From NCBI RefSeq assembly GCF_963082655.1, contig NC_081553.1, positions 185,192,195-185,256,194 of the forward strand: a DNA stretch of 64,000 bases. The letters run 5' to 3'. This document shows, piece by piece, positions 11,882-23,079 of the stretch (its first letter is position 1; every line of letters starts with the position of its first letter). The stretch is from Stomoxys calcitrans. Its lineage: Eukaryota > Arthropoda > Insecta > Diptera > Muscidae. The notes under the pieces were generated by a model. That model saw nothing but the letters and a program-made list of their open reading frames with translations, ran no database searches and was not told the DNA's origin. Position numbers and translations under genes: made by a program.

Positions 11882-12197
11882 ATGGAGCTATAGTCCGATT
11901 TGGCCCATTTACAATGCCAACCGACCTACACTAATAAAAAGTATTTGTGCAAAATTTCAAGCTGCTAGCTTTACTCCTTCGAAAGTTAGCATGCTTTCGA
12001 CAGACAGGCGTACGGATGGACGGACGGACGAACGGTCGGACGGACTGACGAACGGACGGACATGGCTACATTGGCTTAAAATGTCAAGACGATCAATAAT
12101 ATATATACTTTATGGGGTCTTAGACGCATATTTCGAGGTGTTACAAACAGAATGACGAAATAAGTATACCCCCTTCTACTGCGGAGGGTATAAAAAC

Positions 12198-12844
12198 AGC
12201 AACGCATTTTTGTGCGTTTGTGGTATTGTTGCGTCGCGAGCAAAAACTCTAGTGGTATTTTTGAGCCAGAGCAGCTTAGCACTGCAATTCTTTCACATTG
12301 GACAACTGAAATGGTGGTCATGGCATTAAAAGTTTCTATTAGGGATTTTTATATTAGCAAAACTGTTGTTTCTTTTTCGCTCTCTCTCCCTTTTTCTGTA
12401 AAATGGTAAATGTTCATCGGCATGAGCACAGCATCAGAAATGACCTTCAGAGGGTATTGCGTTGGAAATAAAAAAAATTTTAAATTTCTCGTTATCCTTT
12501 AAGACAAGTTAACAAGGAAAAGAGAATTTGTTGTTGGCTTAAGCAAAGCTGATTTTTAACAAGTAGAACATAATAAATTCTGCATTAAATATGGAAAAAT
12601 AAAGCAAACTTCAATGATATGAAGAAGATTTTTTTTGCAAACAGGGAAAAGCCTACACCCCATTTCTTTCTTTTGCTGCCTGTAAGAAGAATACAAAATA
12701 TTATAGCGATCGGTACCAACAATCCATGACGACATGTTGTTCAAAGTTGGATGTACAACTTTGTAAGGGATCTAGTTGACGATTTTAGGTCCTAGAATGA
12801 GATTCCTAAACAAAGTACGTAGCATTTACGGTTAAGACATGAAC
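12198..12844. other. Single-copy AT-rich DNA
   Basis: No gene or repeat recognised. Open frames at 12212-12409 (+) and 12556-12744 (-) are short and show no motif. Confidence 0.45.
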
Positions 12845-13084
12845 TATACCCTACGCCAGAACTGTGGCTATGATGAAGTGTATGGTTCGCCTCAGAAATT
12901 CTTCCTGAGAATTTCTGTCCATCTGTTTCCTTATCCTTTCTGTACCGTTTGTCTGTCCGTCGTTTTTTTGTAATGATTTTCTTTATATCACTTTTTTTAG
13001 CTCAACGACGAATGCTATGAATTTTGATAAAAATCGTTTCAAATTTAGGTATAGCTTCCACATATGTTTCATCCGATTTATAGA
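12845..13084 (+). repeat. Family B 5' fragment
   Basis: It starts TATACCCTACGCCAGAACTG, has a short GTCTGTCCGTCG tract (12949) and one array unit (TTTAGGTATAGCTTCCACAT, 13044), then breaks into LINE sequence at about 13085. A perfect 10-bp inverted pair, CAGAAATTCT and AGAATTTCTG, sits at about 12893-12918. Confidence 0.6.
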
Positions 13085-14293
13085 TATAACAATATAACAT
13101 ACATCTGCAAGAGAGCCATTGGCAAAAGTTGGGGACTTAAGGCTTTGCTCATGCACAGGGCATATACTGCAGTTGTCTGGCCTAAAATGCTATATGGTGT
13201 TGTAGTCTGGTGGACGGCGCTTCAAAAGTCCGCCTATTGTTCAATACTCAGCCGGGTCCAAAGGATGGCTTGTTTGTGCATCACAGCTGATATGAGGACG
13301 ACACCACCTGATGCATTGAATTTAATGCTACATCTAATGCCCCTGGACATTGTGGCTACCCAAATTGCAGCGACCACTGCCGTGAGGTTAAGGGGCCTTT
13401 CTCATTGGTCATGTGGTGGGTACGGACACTGTGTTTTTCTTGATACAATATCAGATGTACCAGGCAGTGTGGATTACACCCTACCTGAGCCGCTTTTTGA
13501 TAAAAAGTACTTTACCACTATTCCTGATAGAACCGATTGGAACTACGATATCCCTGGTAACAGAAGTTACATAGACTTGTATACGGATAGTTCCAAACTA
13601 GAAGACCGGGTTGGCTTTTAAATTTAGGAATGATCACTGGAGTTTTATACATACTGCACAATTAAGAATGAAGTGGAATGGTTACGACAATGAAGATTGA
13701 CATTAATATCTTCTCAGACAGCCAAGCACCCAATCTATATCTAAGAAACCAATTTAAAAACCTTCCTCGAGGGACGCAATCCTCTCAATGAGATGGGTGA
13801 AAATTTTAAAAAATCAACTGTTCTCGGAGCCGACCCACAGAGATACACCAGGGAAGTGTAGAGAAGTTGACATACCAGGGGAACTTACTTCTGTGGATAT
13901 GCCTTTGGCGAGCTTAGTTTCAGGATCAAGCCCGAAGGGCAACAAATGATAGATACTCACAAAGGGGAATTGCGAACACTTCAAAATTATGTCGCCCAAT
14001 CTTGACTTGAAGAGGTCTAACGCTTTGCTGTCGCTGGCTAGAACAAATGTCTCTGTTTTGCAGAAACTGTGAGTACGTCGAGAAAGTATTGGCTATTGAC
14101 CATTTGCTGTGTGTGTGTTCTGCGCTTGCAGTCTGAAGTTATTTCACTTTAGGTTGATTTAGAGGATGTGAACTTTCACAAGGCTTTTTAAAGGGATCTG
14201 GATGGTTCAACGGTAAGAATTAGAAGGGATCATTCTTCTCCTGTTCCTGTGGTATTTCTACGGAAAAAACCTTCTGAGTCTGATGGCAGATAA
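13085..14293 (+). pseudogene. LINE ORF2 relic: RT thumb, RNase H, zinc knuckle, 3' end
   Basis: An open stretch to 13621 reads through the region after the reverse transcriptase (KMLYGVVVWWTALQKSAYCS, RVQRMACLCITADMRTTPPD, LMPLDIVA) into RNase H, where LYTDSSKLEDRVGF carries the first catalytic Asp. A stop follows. Downstream frames give INIFSDSQAP near 13710, then CRNC and HLLCVC zinc-knuckle remnants near 14060-14125, and a 3' end with TCTGAGTCTGATGGCAGATA at 14274. The same family appears at 1446, 20498, 20876, 29849 and 36989. It is an R1/LOA/I-like LINE by RNase H content; the clade is uncertain. Multiple stops make it dead. It meets an opposing RTE-type LINE at about 14294. Confidence 0.85.
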
Positions 14294-15872
14294 CAGTACA
14301 TATGTTCCTCTGGCCGAACGCAGAATAGCGTTCCAAGCGCCTCGATCTTCTGCCCTCATTCTAAAATCTCTGACACCAAGTTTCGAGTTGCCTCCCACAA
14401 CTTGATCTTTCCTGATCGGGCTTTTGGTATTCCTGGTTTGCGTGTACCACCGTGTTTGCCTTCAAAAGACTTCGTTGCCGGAGCTTCTTTATCCATTCTG
14501 ACAACATAACTAGGACAAAGCAGCCGTTGTATTTTGATATTTGTAGCTATGCTATCGTCGTCATAACGCTCATACAGCTCGTGGTTCATACAACGCTTAT
14601 ATGAGTATTCTCCATTAACGCAAACTGGTCCATATGTTTTACGAATAACCTTTCTCTCAAACATTCCAAGCACTGCCTCGTCTGCTTTCACATGTCTCAG
14701 AACCGTATAACAACAAGGGTAGTATCAGTATTTTGTATAGTATGATCTTCATCTGGAGAGATAGCTGTTTCCCAGTATTATTCTTCGCTTTATTTCAAAA
14801 CTGGTGTCATTCTTTTCGGTTATGGCGGTGCCGAAGTAGATTTAGTTGTTAACTGTCTCAAAGTTGTGGTTTCCAACTTTCTCCATTTTCTTTATCTAGT
14901 TGGTTGTACAGGGCGTTTTGGGAGTTGAAACCATCAATTCCGTCTTGTCTCCATTTACTGCCAGACCCATTTTCACTTACTCTCTCTCGATTCTTTCAAA
15001 GGCTGCAGTTACTATTTCCGGTGACCGATCTATGATGTCGATGTCGTCGGCATAGGAGAGTAGCAGGTGTTCTCTTGTGAGCAGTGTGCCTTATATTTTC
15101 ACATCTGCATCTCGTATAATCTTCTCCAGCAGGATACTAAAGAGATCACACGATAGGCTGTCTCCTTGTCTGAAACCTTGGATGGTTCGGAAAGATTCTT
15201 TCCTCTTCTTACCTAAGTGTTATCCTGTAGAGTCTTATTAATTTTGCAGGGATACCAAACTCAGACATGGCTTGAAATAACTTTGAACATAAGAGGGTAT
15301 CGAAAGCGGCTTTGTAGTCAACAAAGAGATGGTAGGTGCTGATTTGTCCTTCTCGGGTCTTTTTCAGGATTTGGCGCAGTGTAAATATCTGTTCCAGGGT
15401 GGATTTACCAGGTCTAAAGCCGCATTGATTGGGCCCAATTATCTCATTGGCTTTAGGTTTTAATCTTTCACACAATACGCTCGAGAGTATCTTGTTTGCG
15501 ATGGGGAGGAGACTTATTCCTCTGAAGTTGGCACATTCCGTCTTGTCTCTTTTCTTGTGTACGGGACATAGTATGCTGAGGTTCCAATCATCGGGTATGA
15601 GTTCTTCTAGCCAAATTGCACAGATAAGCTGATGCATACGCCTTATCAGCGTGTCGCCTCCGGTCTTAAATAGTTCAGCGGGCAACCCATCGGCTCCTGC
15701 TGCCTTGTTGTTATTGAGTCGGGTCACTGCTACTTGGAGCTCATTCTGAGTAGGAGGTAAACCTTCTATACCATCGTCATTGATTGGCTCTGCGGAATCC
15801 TCTTCGCTGCCATCGTCGGACACTAGCAGTTGGGTAAACTTTTCTTTCCATACCTCCAGCACACTATCTGAG
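14294..15872 (-). pseudogene. RTE-type LINE ORF2 relic, reverse transcriptase and C-terminus
   Basis: A 217-residue open frame (15209-15862) covers the front of a reverse transcriptase: NNKAAGADGLPAELFK, FRGISLLPIANKILSS, GFRPGKSTLEQIFTLRQ and HLFVDYKAAFD. After a frame break the sequence continues with FRQGDSLSCDLFS and the catalytic box YADDIDI at 15043-15054, still intact. A second frame (14356-14691) gives the C-terminus with FERKVIRKTYGPVCVNGEYS and HELYERYDDDS. Domain order and the GIPAKLIRLYRITLR wording fit the RTE clade. At 15872 it stops at DSDSVLEVWKEKF, where a family D repeat begins; the endonuclease half lies at 16844. Frameshifts and stops rule out activity. Confidence 0.9.
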
Positions 15873-16843
15873 TCGAAAGCACGCCAACTTTCGAAGGAGT
15901 AAAGCTAGCCGCTTGAAATTTCGCACAAATACTTCTTATTAGAGTAGATTAGTTGGGCCAAATCGGTCCATGTTTTGATATAGCTGCCATATAAACCGAT
16001 CTTGGGTCTTGACTTCCTGAGCCTCTAGAGGGCGCAATTCTGAAATTCCAATTTGACTGAAATTTTGCACATAGTGTTTTGATATCACTTCCAACAACTG
16101 TGCTAAGTATGGTTCAAATCGGTTCATAACCTGATATAGCTGCCATATAAGCCGATCTTGGGTCTTGACTTCTTGAGCCTTTAGAGGGCGCAATTCTCGT
16201 CCGATTTGACTGGTGCACGTGGTGTTTTGGTATCACTTCCAACAACTGTGTTAAGTATGACTTAGATCGGTTCATAATCTAGTATAGCTGTCATATGAAC
16301 CGATCTTGGATTTTGACTCGAGCCAATAGAGGGAGCAATTCTCATCCAATTTGGCTGAAATTTTGCGTGAGCTGTTTTGAATGACTTCTTATAACTGTGC
16401 TTAGTATGGCGCAATTCGGTACATAAGCTGATATAGCAGCCATATAAACCGATCTGGGATCATGATTTGTTGAGCCTCTCGTGGGCGCAATCCGATTTGG
16501 CAGACATTTTGTACAACGGCTTCTCTCATGACCTTCCACCAAAGGTCTGAATCGATCAATAGCTTGATACATTTCCCATATAAATCTATATCCCGATTTT
16601 GCTTCTCGAGCCCCTACGACGCGCAATTCTTATCCGAATGAACTGAAATATCGCACATTGACTTCTACAATGTTCAGCATTCTTTTATGGTCCGAATCGG
16701 ACTATAACTTCATATAGCTCCAATAGCATTCAATATTCTTTGATTGCCTAAAAAGAGATATCGAGCATAGAACTCAACAAATGCGATCCATGGTGAAGGG
16801 TATATAAGATTCGGCCTGGCCGAACATAGCACGCTCTAACTTG
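15873..16843 (+). repeat. Family D element interrupting the RTE LINE, 5' truncated
   Basis: It begins inside the D element at GTCGAAAGCACGCC, just after where the (GTCY)n tract would be. It runs through about five array units (CTCTAGAGGGCGCAATTCT) and ends with a perfect hairpin TTCGGCCTGGCCGAA (16810-16824) and CTCTAACTTG. The start is lost; the end is complete. Confidence 0.8.
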
Positions 16844-17873
16844 TTTCGCATAAAAGTCTCCCAGAAAGAATTTAATGTCATGTGCGGGACAGTGATCATG
16901 TTATCCTTCTAGGCGCACATAGAAAATATCCTTGGTGTGTTCGCCCTTGTCATCCGTCGGGGCTAGGACGCAAATAAGGCTGATGTTGAAGAATTTGGCT
17001 TTTATGCGGATTGTGGCTAGCCTCTCATCCACCGGAGTAAAGCTTGAGACAAGGTGTTTCAGTCTCCGACTACCCACAAGACCACAGCCAAATTCATGCC
17101 TCGTGTTATGGCAGCTAAAGTATAGTTCGTCACCGTTTGGTGTTGTTGTGACGCCATTCCCGGTCCATCGCACTTCCTGTAAGGCGGTCATATTTGCCTT
17201 GTACTTCTTCAATACATCCGCCAGCGCGTATACTGCACCTTGTCTGTAAAGAGTGCGGACATTCCAGGTGCAAATCCGTAAATCATGGTGCTTTCGTCCT
17301 TTTTTTGTTTGCTGGGTCGTCTACGTTGGTGGGTCCGTTTTTTCTATTATTTTTTTTTTTCTCAGAGTGATTCTTAGAGTATTCCGGGGACGGGTTACTA
17401 GCCCTGCGCTCCAACAACATGGTTTTTGTGGAATCGCACATCCCTCAATGTCGCGAGCCGCTTACTCCAAGATCCGACGCTCGCCTCCAGCCGCCCTTAA
17501 CCTGGGAACAGACGCTGATGTTGGTCATTGGTTATTTGAAGGCGCCAATAACTCGCCTTGTCATCTCGAGTATCATTGGCACTCAGTATTTAATTAACAG
17601 CCAGTGTTACCCCCTTGCCCCCTACTGAGACTCTCCTCTCGAAATCGCTGACTGCCCGCGGCCGCATTTGAAGCTACTCCGCATAAAAACGAAGCTTTCC
17701 ACTATCAGCAACCTGTGGTCGAGCCCTGTATCTTTCAGCTAAGCTTCCCGTGATAACGGTGGACATCACGAGAGTCGGAGCTTAAAGTTCCAGCCTATGT
17801 GGTGCTCATAGTTATCTTGTGTCGGCCGGGCGTCTTCAACTTACAAAGATTTAGTGTTAAGCCTAGCTACCTA
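16844..17873 (-). pseudogene. RTE-type LINE 5' half: APE endonuclease N-part and 5' region
   Basis: On the minus strand the frame at 16901-17212 reads KKYKANMTALQEVRWTGNGV, the opening of an apurinic-like endonuclease with the conserved Glu of QEVRW. It goes on through NTRHEFGCGLVGSRRLKHLV and ERLATIRIKAKFFNISLICV. A stop follows VRLEG, then PAHDIKFFLGDFYAK (GDFNAK-like) at about 16850. Upstream (to 17290) the frame opens with MIYGFAPGMSALFTDK, a decayed TWNVRTLY motif. 17290-17873 is non-coding 5' sequence, matched again at 51100-51405. The rest of the endonuclease and the linker to the reverse transcriptase are missing, replaced by the D repeat at 15873. Confidence 0.85.
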
Positions 17874-18176
17874 AGCGCAAAGGTCACCGTAGCACAGAGA
17901 TTACCATGAACACCTATGAATCCTGGAGAGAACATTAAAAAAAATTATCATCTGGGGTTTTTTCCCTTCTAATGCTGGGGAAGTTTGTGAGGTACTTTCC
18001 CTTTTGGTATGGCAGCAATGTAAAAACTTCTCCCCAAAGAGGTGTCGCACTGCGACACACCATTTGGACTACAAAAAGGAGGTCCCTTATCATTAAGCTT
18101 AGTACATGATTCGCTCAGCACTCATTGATATGCGAGAAGTTGGCCCCTGTTCCTTAGTGAAACGGTCATGGGCGTA
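17874..18176 (+). mobile_element. tRNA-derived SINE copy with deleted B box
   Basis: It opens with AGGTCACCGTAGCACAGAGA (A-box region). About 20 nt covering the first half of the B box are missing relative to 30253. The body matches: GAGGTGTCGCACTGCGACAC (18040), CTACAAAAAGGAGGTCCCTT, then GTTCCTTAGTG and TCATGGGC at the end. It abuts the LINE 5' region. Confidence 0.75.
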
Positions 18177-19028
18177 TTTGCTTTTTTAACTAAAATTTAA
18201 GGTAGTTAGTAGACTTAGCCCCATTTTGAATGACCCATTTTAATTGAAAGTGATTTAGATTGATTCCGATGTTTATTTTGTTCATTTAAATTTATTTCAA
18301 GAAGTTATCAATTAAACTTAGAACTATTTTGAAACAATCTTACCCAAACTAATTTATGTTCTCATTTAGAACACCCCTATAATTCCCCTTGCTGTGGTGT
18401 CAGTGCTATTTACAAATACTTTGTCGGAATCTTATTATGTCACTGCTGGGAGCTTGCAATTTTCATAAACTTTTCCCTTTCATGCGTTCTCTTTATTATT
18501 GAATAAAGTGTGTTTTTGTGTTCAACGTAATTCTGGCATCTTTAAATCCTATTACAATGCAACATTACATTCCCCCTGCTTGGTGAATGTTTACAATGCA
18601 ATGACTTTTATATACACCCCCAGTACTTTTAAATGCAAAGGCATCAACATCAGTGCTGACTCCTTTCATGCATTTCGCCAATAATTTATGTTCCTCAGTG
18701 CAAAAATATACAGAACCACAATATTAAGTGGGTTCCGGGAAGAGAAATTGTAATAAACAAAAACATTCGGGCGGGCAGAATATTGGTACTCTCATGGATT
18801 CTGCAAACAATTTTACACTAAAAAAAAAGTCGTCCAAAAATTTAAGAGTTTTCCTTATTCGTAGAATTTTAGCAATGAAAACAATCCAAAGAACCAATAC
18901 TTTAGAATAAGGTTGCTATCTTTAAATTGAATTTCCTATTTACTAACGGACAAGATCATCCGTTTCAAATTTTGAACGCTGATTGATTTTTATTTGACCT
19001 CATAGTTGACTGTCCAGTTATCATTACA
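18177..19028. other. Single-copy AT-rich DNA
   Basis: No coding, RNA or repeat signal beyond A-rich runs. Frames of about 60 residues at 18499 and 18728 lack motifs. Confidence 0.45.
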
Positions 19029-20497
19029 AAACAAATAAAAGCGTGCTAAGTTCGGCCGGGCCATGGATCGCATTTGTCGAGTTCTTTTCCCGGCATCTCT
19101 TCTTAGGCAAAACAGGATATAAGAAAAGATTTTCTCTGCTATTAGAGCGATATCAAGATATGATCCGGTTTGGACCACAATTAAATTATATGTTGGAGAC
19201 CTGTGTAAAATGTCAGCCAATACGAATAAGAATTGCGCCCTTTGGGGGCTCAAGAAATAAAATCGAGAGATCGATTTATATGGGAGCTGTATCGGGCTAT
19301 AGACCGATTCAGACCATAATATATACGTATGTTGATGGTCATGAGAGAATCCATCGTACAAAATTTTAGGCAAATTGGATAATAATTGCGACCTCTACAG
19401 GCTCAAGAAGTCAAGATCCCAGATCGGTTTATATGACAGCTATATCAGGTTATGAACCGATTTGAACCATACTTGGGACAGTTGTTGGATATCATAACTA
19501 AACACGTCGTGCCAAAATTCATTCAAATCGGATAAGAATTGCGCTCTCTAGAGGCTCAAGAAGTCAAGACCCAAGATCGGTTTATATGACAGCTATATCA
19601 GGTTATGGAGCGATTTGAACCATACTTGGCATAGTTGTTGGATATCATGACAAAACACGTCGTGCGAAATTTCATTCTAATCGTATAAGAATTGCGCACT
19701 CTAGAGGCTCAAGAAGTCAAGACCCAAGATCGGTTTAGATGGCAGCTATATCAGCTTATGGACCGATTTGAACCATACTTGGCACAGTTGTTGGATATCG
19801 TAACAAAACACGTCGTGCAGAATTTGATTTCAATCGGATAAGAATTGCGCACTCTAGAGGCTCAAGAAGTCAAGACCCAAGATCGGTTTATATGGTAGCT
19901 ATATCAGTTTATGGACCGATTTAAACCATTCTTGGCACAATTGCTGGATATCATAACAAAACACGTCGTGCCAAAATTCATTCAAATCGGATAAGAATTG
20001 CGCCCTCTAGAGGCTCAAGAAGTCAAGACCCAAGATCGGTTTATATGACAGCTATATCAGGTTATGAACCGATTTGAACCATACTTGACACAGTTGTTGG
20101 ATATAATAACAAAACACGTCGTGCAAAATTTCATTCAAATCGGATAAGAATTGCGCACTCTAGAGGCTCAAGAAGTCAAGACCCAAGATCGGTTTATATG
20201 GCAGCTATATCAAAACATGGACCGATATGGCCCATTTACAATACCAACCGACCTACACTAGTAAGAAGTATTTGTGCAAAATTTCAAGCGGCTAGCTGTA
20301 CTCCTTCGGAAGTTAGCGTGCTTTCGACAGACAGACAGATGGACGTACGGACGGACGGACATGGTTAGATCGACATAAAATGTCACGACGATCAAGAATA
20401 TATATACTTTATGGGGTATCAGACGAATATTTCGAGTAGTTACAAACAGAATGACGAAATTAATATACCCCCCCATCCTATGGTGGAGGGTATAAAA
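19029..20497 (-). repeat. Family D element, complete, reverse
   Basis: From AAACAAATAAAAGCGTGCTA to TATGGTGGAGGGTATAAAAA. CTCTAGAGGCTCAAGAAGTC recurs at 19546, 19699, 19852 and 20005, so the unit is 153 bp here. The (GTCY)n tract lies at 20331-20362. The hairpin near 19048 is eroded (TTCGGCCGGGCCATGG). Frames at 18990-19373, 20258-20524 and 20411 are artefacts of the repeat or span its edge. Confidence 0.85.
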
Positions 20498-20865
20498 AAA
20501 ATTGTTGCATCTAAATCTAAACATTTTGCGCTTTCAGTAAATATACCATTCACTCCTCCCAAGGAGACAGGTGCCATTGTAGGTATCTTGTATCTACTGG
20601 TGAAAAGAACTATTTCTGTCTTTCACGGATTTACGGCTAGACCACTTTCGGTAACCCATTTCCCTGGCGGTCGTAGATCTTCCTGGCAAATATCTCTAAT
20701 AGTTCTGGGAAACTTTCTCCTTACTGCAATAGACACGTCATCTTTTATAAATTTTTCTTCCAGAAGGAGCAGACAGTACTCCTCCTTGAGGGTTTCCTCC
20801 GCTGACTCACTTTTTTGACCTACAGATCCCAAGCCCAAGCCAATGCATCTTCTAGTAAGCAAGTT
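20498..20865 (-). pseudogene. RNase-H-type LINE fragment, RT palm/thumb
   Basis: The minus strand reads RTIRDICQEDLRPPGKWVTE and SGLAVNP, then after a frame change RRYKIPTMAPVSLGGVNGIF. This is the stretch just after the reverse transcriptase catalytic box in R1/LOA-like LINEs, where a basic segment and PxLGGV are usual. It lies opposite in orientation to the related LINE that starts at 20876. It is a fragment only, with no catalytic box. Confidence 0.65.
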
Positions 20866-20875
20866 ATTAATATGA

Positions 20876-23076
20876 GCCGGAATATTTCCGGCGTTACTAC
20901 AAAAGGAGGCTGACTATCTGGCGCCTCATCTGGTCACTATTTTCACATCGTGCCTAGAACTTGCATGTACTTCGCAAGCCTGGCAGGTGGCAAGGGTGGT
21001 ATTTATACCTAAGCCTGGCAAGGCAAGTTATGCGACACCAAAGGCCTGCAGACCCATAAGCTCAAATACACAAACAGCATACCTATTTCAAGGAAAGGTC
21101 GGTGGAGTCTGCCCTGTACGAGGTTGCGCATAAAATAGAAGAATCCTTCGATGCCAAGGCGATTCAATTGGCGGTTTGCATTGACATCGAGGGGACGTTT
21201 AACAATGTGCGGACCGACACATTGATCCAATCCTTCGACCAGTACCGGGTGGACCGGGTCCTTAGAGACTGAATGAACCATGGAGGAAATGGCACAGGCC
21301 AAGCCGCAGGGTGGGCATTTTATCTCCACTCCTTTGGATGACCACCATAAATAACCTATTACGGATGCTGACTGAGGAGGGATTTGAACCCGTCTGCTAT
21401 TCAGACAATGCTATAATACTTCTTAGGGGTAAGGTTACGAACCAGCTATGCAGAAGGGTCAAAAGAGTTTTGCATATGACTGGGCTAGACCCAGGGGTCT
21501 TTTTTTCTCCACCAAACTACTGAGGCGTAAGAAAGTATTGGCCTAATCAGGCTCCTGTAGAGCTAGTGGACTATCCTCGGATTCAGGCCCCATTTCGAGC
21601 ATACGGCCCATCTACATAGTGCCCAAAATCTGTGAATCTTCTCGGTACGCTCCTGAATGTGACAATTCCAATTCAGTTTCCTGTCCAAGATCACTGCAAC
21701 GTATTCGACCCTGTCGACATTCAGGAGCGTACCGAGAAGATTCACAGATTTTGAGCACAATCTAGACGGGCCGTAGACTCGAAATGGACCTGAATCCTAG
21801 CTGAATCCACTAGCTCTACAGGAGCGTGATTAGGCCAATACTTTCTAACGCCTCAGTAGTTTGGTGAAGAAAAAGTGCGACATACAACTGGTTCAGAGAA
21901 CATGTTGTCTTGGCATAGGCAGAGTGATGAGGTCCACGCCCACTGGGGCACTGGAGACTATTCTGGATATCCGACGTATTGACATACAGATTAAGTGTGA
22001 GGCAACCACTGCGGCTATGAGACTTAAGGTGATGGGCGTCGGGATTGAGGAAAGGAGCAGCTCATATCATGGCGGTATACTCGAGGTGACGTTAGGAAAC
22101 CTGGAAAGAAGGGAAGAGGTTTCCGATCGGATAACTGAGAGGACACCTGAGGTGGGGTGCGAGGCACTTCAGCCAGAGGCACAGGCTTGAATTGACGATA
22201 CCCTAGTATTTCCATCTTGCACATCATGTTACACGAATGGATCAAAGTTAGAGGACAGAGTGGGCCTGGGGGTCGACACTGATAACCCAAGGACTGAGAT
22301 CTCTTTTAGACTGCCTGACCATAATACGGTGCTGCAGGCGGAGATCCGGGTGATCATGGAATGCGTGAAGTGGTGTGGTGCTAACGCGAGAACGTCGAGT
22401 GTGAACGGACACTACGGACAGTAAGATGACCATAAGGACAATAACAACCAGGACGATAAGGTCACTAACAATCTTGCAGTGTAAAAAGGAGATTAACGAC
22501 TTCTCTGAGGATGGCAAAATCCGCATCGTTTCGGTGCCGGGCCATAACGAAGTATGGGGGAATGAAAGGGCTGACGATTTGTCGGTGAAGGCCAGAGGAC
22601 TGCCATCAATAAACTTGGTTAACCCGAAGCCTTTCGGGTCGACGCAGTCCGAGTTTAGGCAGTGGGCGACGAATGCGGATGCAACATTGTGGAACAACGA
22701 AACTGTTGGTAGGACGGCGAAAATCCTATGGGGGGATCCAGATCGTGAGAGGACGATGCTATTACTGAAAGGAAGTAAGAAGGAGGTCAGTATAGCTGTT
22801 GTTATCATAACAGAACACATAGGACTACGAGTTCGCTTGTGCAAAATGGTTGCGGCAAGTGATAGCATGTGTAGGGCATGTGGGAAGAATGATAATAAGT
22901 TCGAGCATTTCCTATGTCATTGCCCAGCTTTGGCAACTAGGAAAGTTAAGGGTTGGAGGGGGGAAGAGGGAGTAGTGTTTATTGATATTAGTCTTAAATT
23001 TCTGAACGTCAATGTCGGTGGGAAAGACATTAGCCGGAAGTCGATTTCACATACGAATGATTCGGGCGAAAATTAG
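20876..23076 (+). pseudogene. RNase-H-type LINE ORF2 relic, longest copy
   Basis: Order on the + strand: RT N-part (PALLQKEADYLAPHLVTIFT, VVFIPKPGKASYATPKACRP); fingers and palm with stops (VCIDIEGTFNNV, where the first catalytic Asp region is kept); GILSPLLWMTTINNLLRMLT and a decayed catalytic box CYSDNAIILL near 21400 (YADD expected, second Asp replaced by Asn). A large inverted repeat disrupts 21501-21874. Then LVQRTCCLGIGRVMRSTPTG and RNase H YTNGSKLEDRVGLGV (Asp changed to Asn), LQAEI, and VPGHNEVWGNERADDL with its Asp kept. The C-terminal knuckle is CRACGKNDNKFEHFLCHCPA in the open frame 22426-23076. Mutated catalytic residues in both enzymes and many stops show a dead copy. Confidence 0.85.
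21501..21874. repeat. Inverted repeat within the LINE, ~162-bp arms
   Basis: The left arm 21501-21663 and right arm 21713-21874 are inverted copies at roughly 90 percent identity by eye, with a 49-bp spacer. The right arm is in LINE coding orientation (LYRSVIRPILSNASVVW); the left arm is the same stretch reversed. The minus strand across the spacer reads VEYVAVILDRKLNWNCHIQE, the LINE sequence expected just upstream. Confidence 0.8.
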
Positions 23077-23079
23077 ATT

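Larger units (their letters stand above)
9408..12197 (-). repeat. Family D element, reverse, split by a hAT-like insertion
   Basis: It opens with AAGTAAAAACGTGCTAAGTT and a hairpin TTCGACCGGGCCGAA (9427-9441), then three tandem 19-bp units of GGGCCGAATCTTATATACC (9434-9490). Array sequence runs to 10053 and resumes at 11882, ending in the (GTCY)n tract (12000-12060) and GCGGAGGGTATAAAAA (12181). Bases 10054-11881 are a later insertion. It abuts family B at 9406, head to tail on the minus strand. Confidence 0.8.

Noticed and set aside
17253..17628. Frames of 114 and 69 residues
   Set aside because: They lie in the 5' non-coding part of the RTE-type LINE, antisense to it; the same stretch at 51100 is not open.
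20411..20818. 135-residue + strand frame
   Set aside because: It crosses the end of a family D repeat and then runs antisense to a LINE fragment (the minus strand gives ICQEDLRPPGKWVTE).
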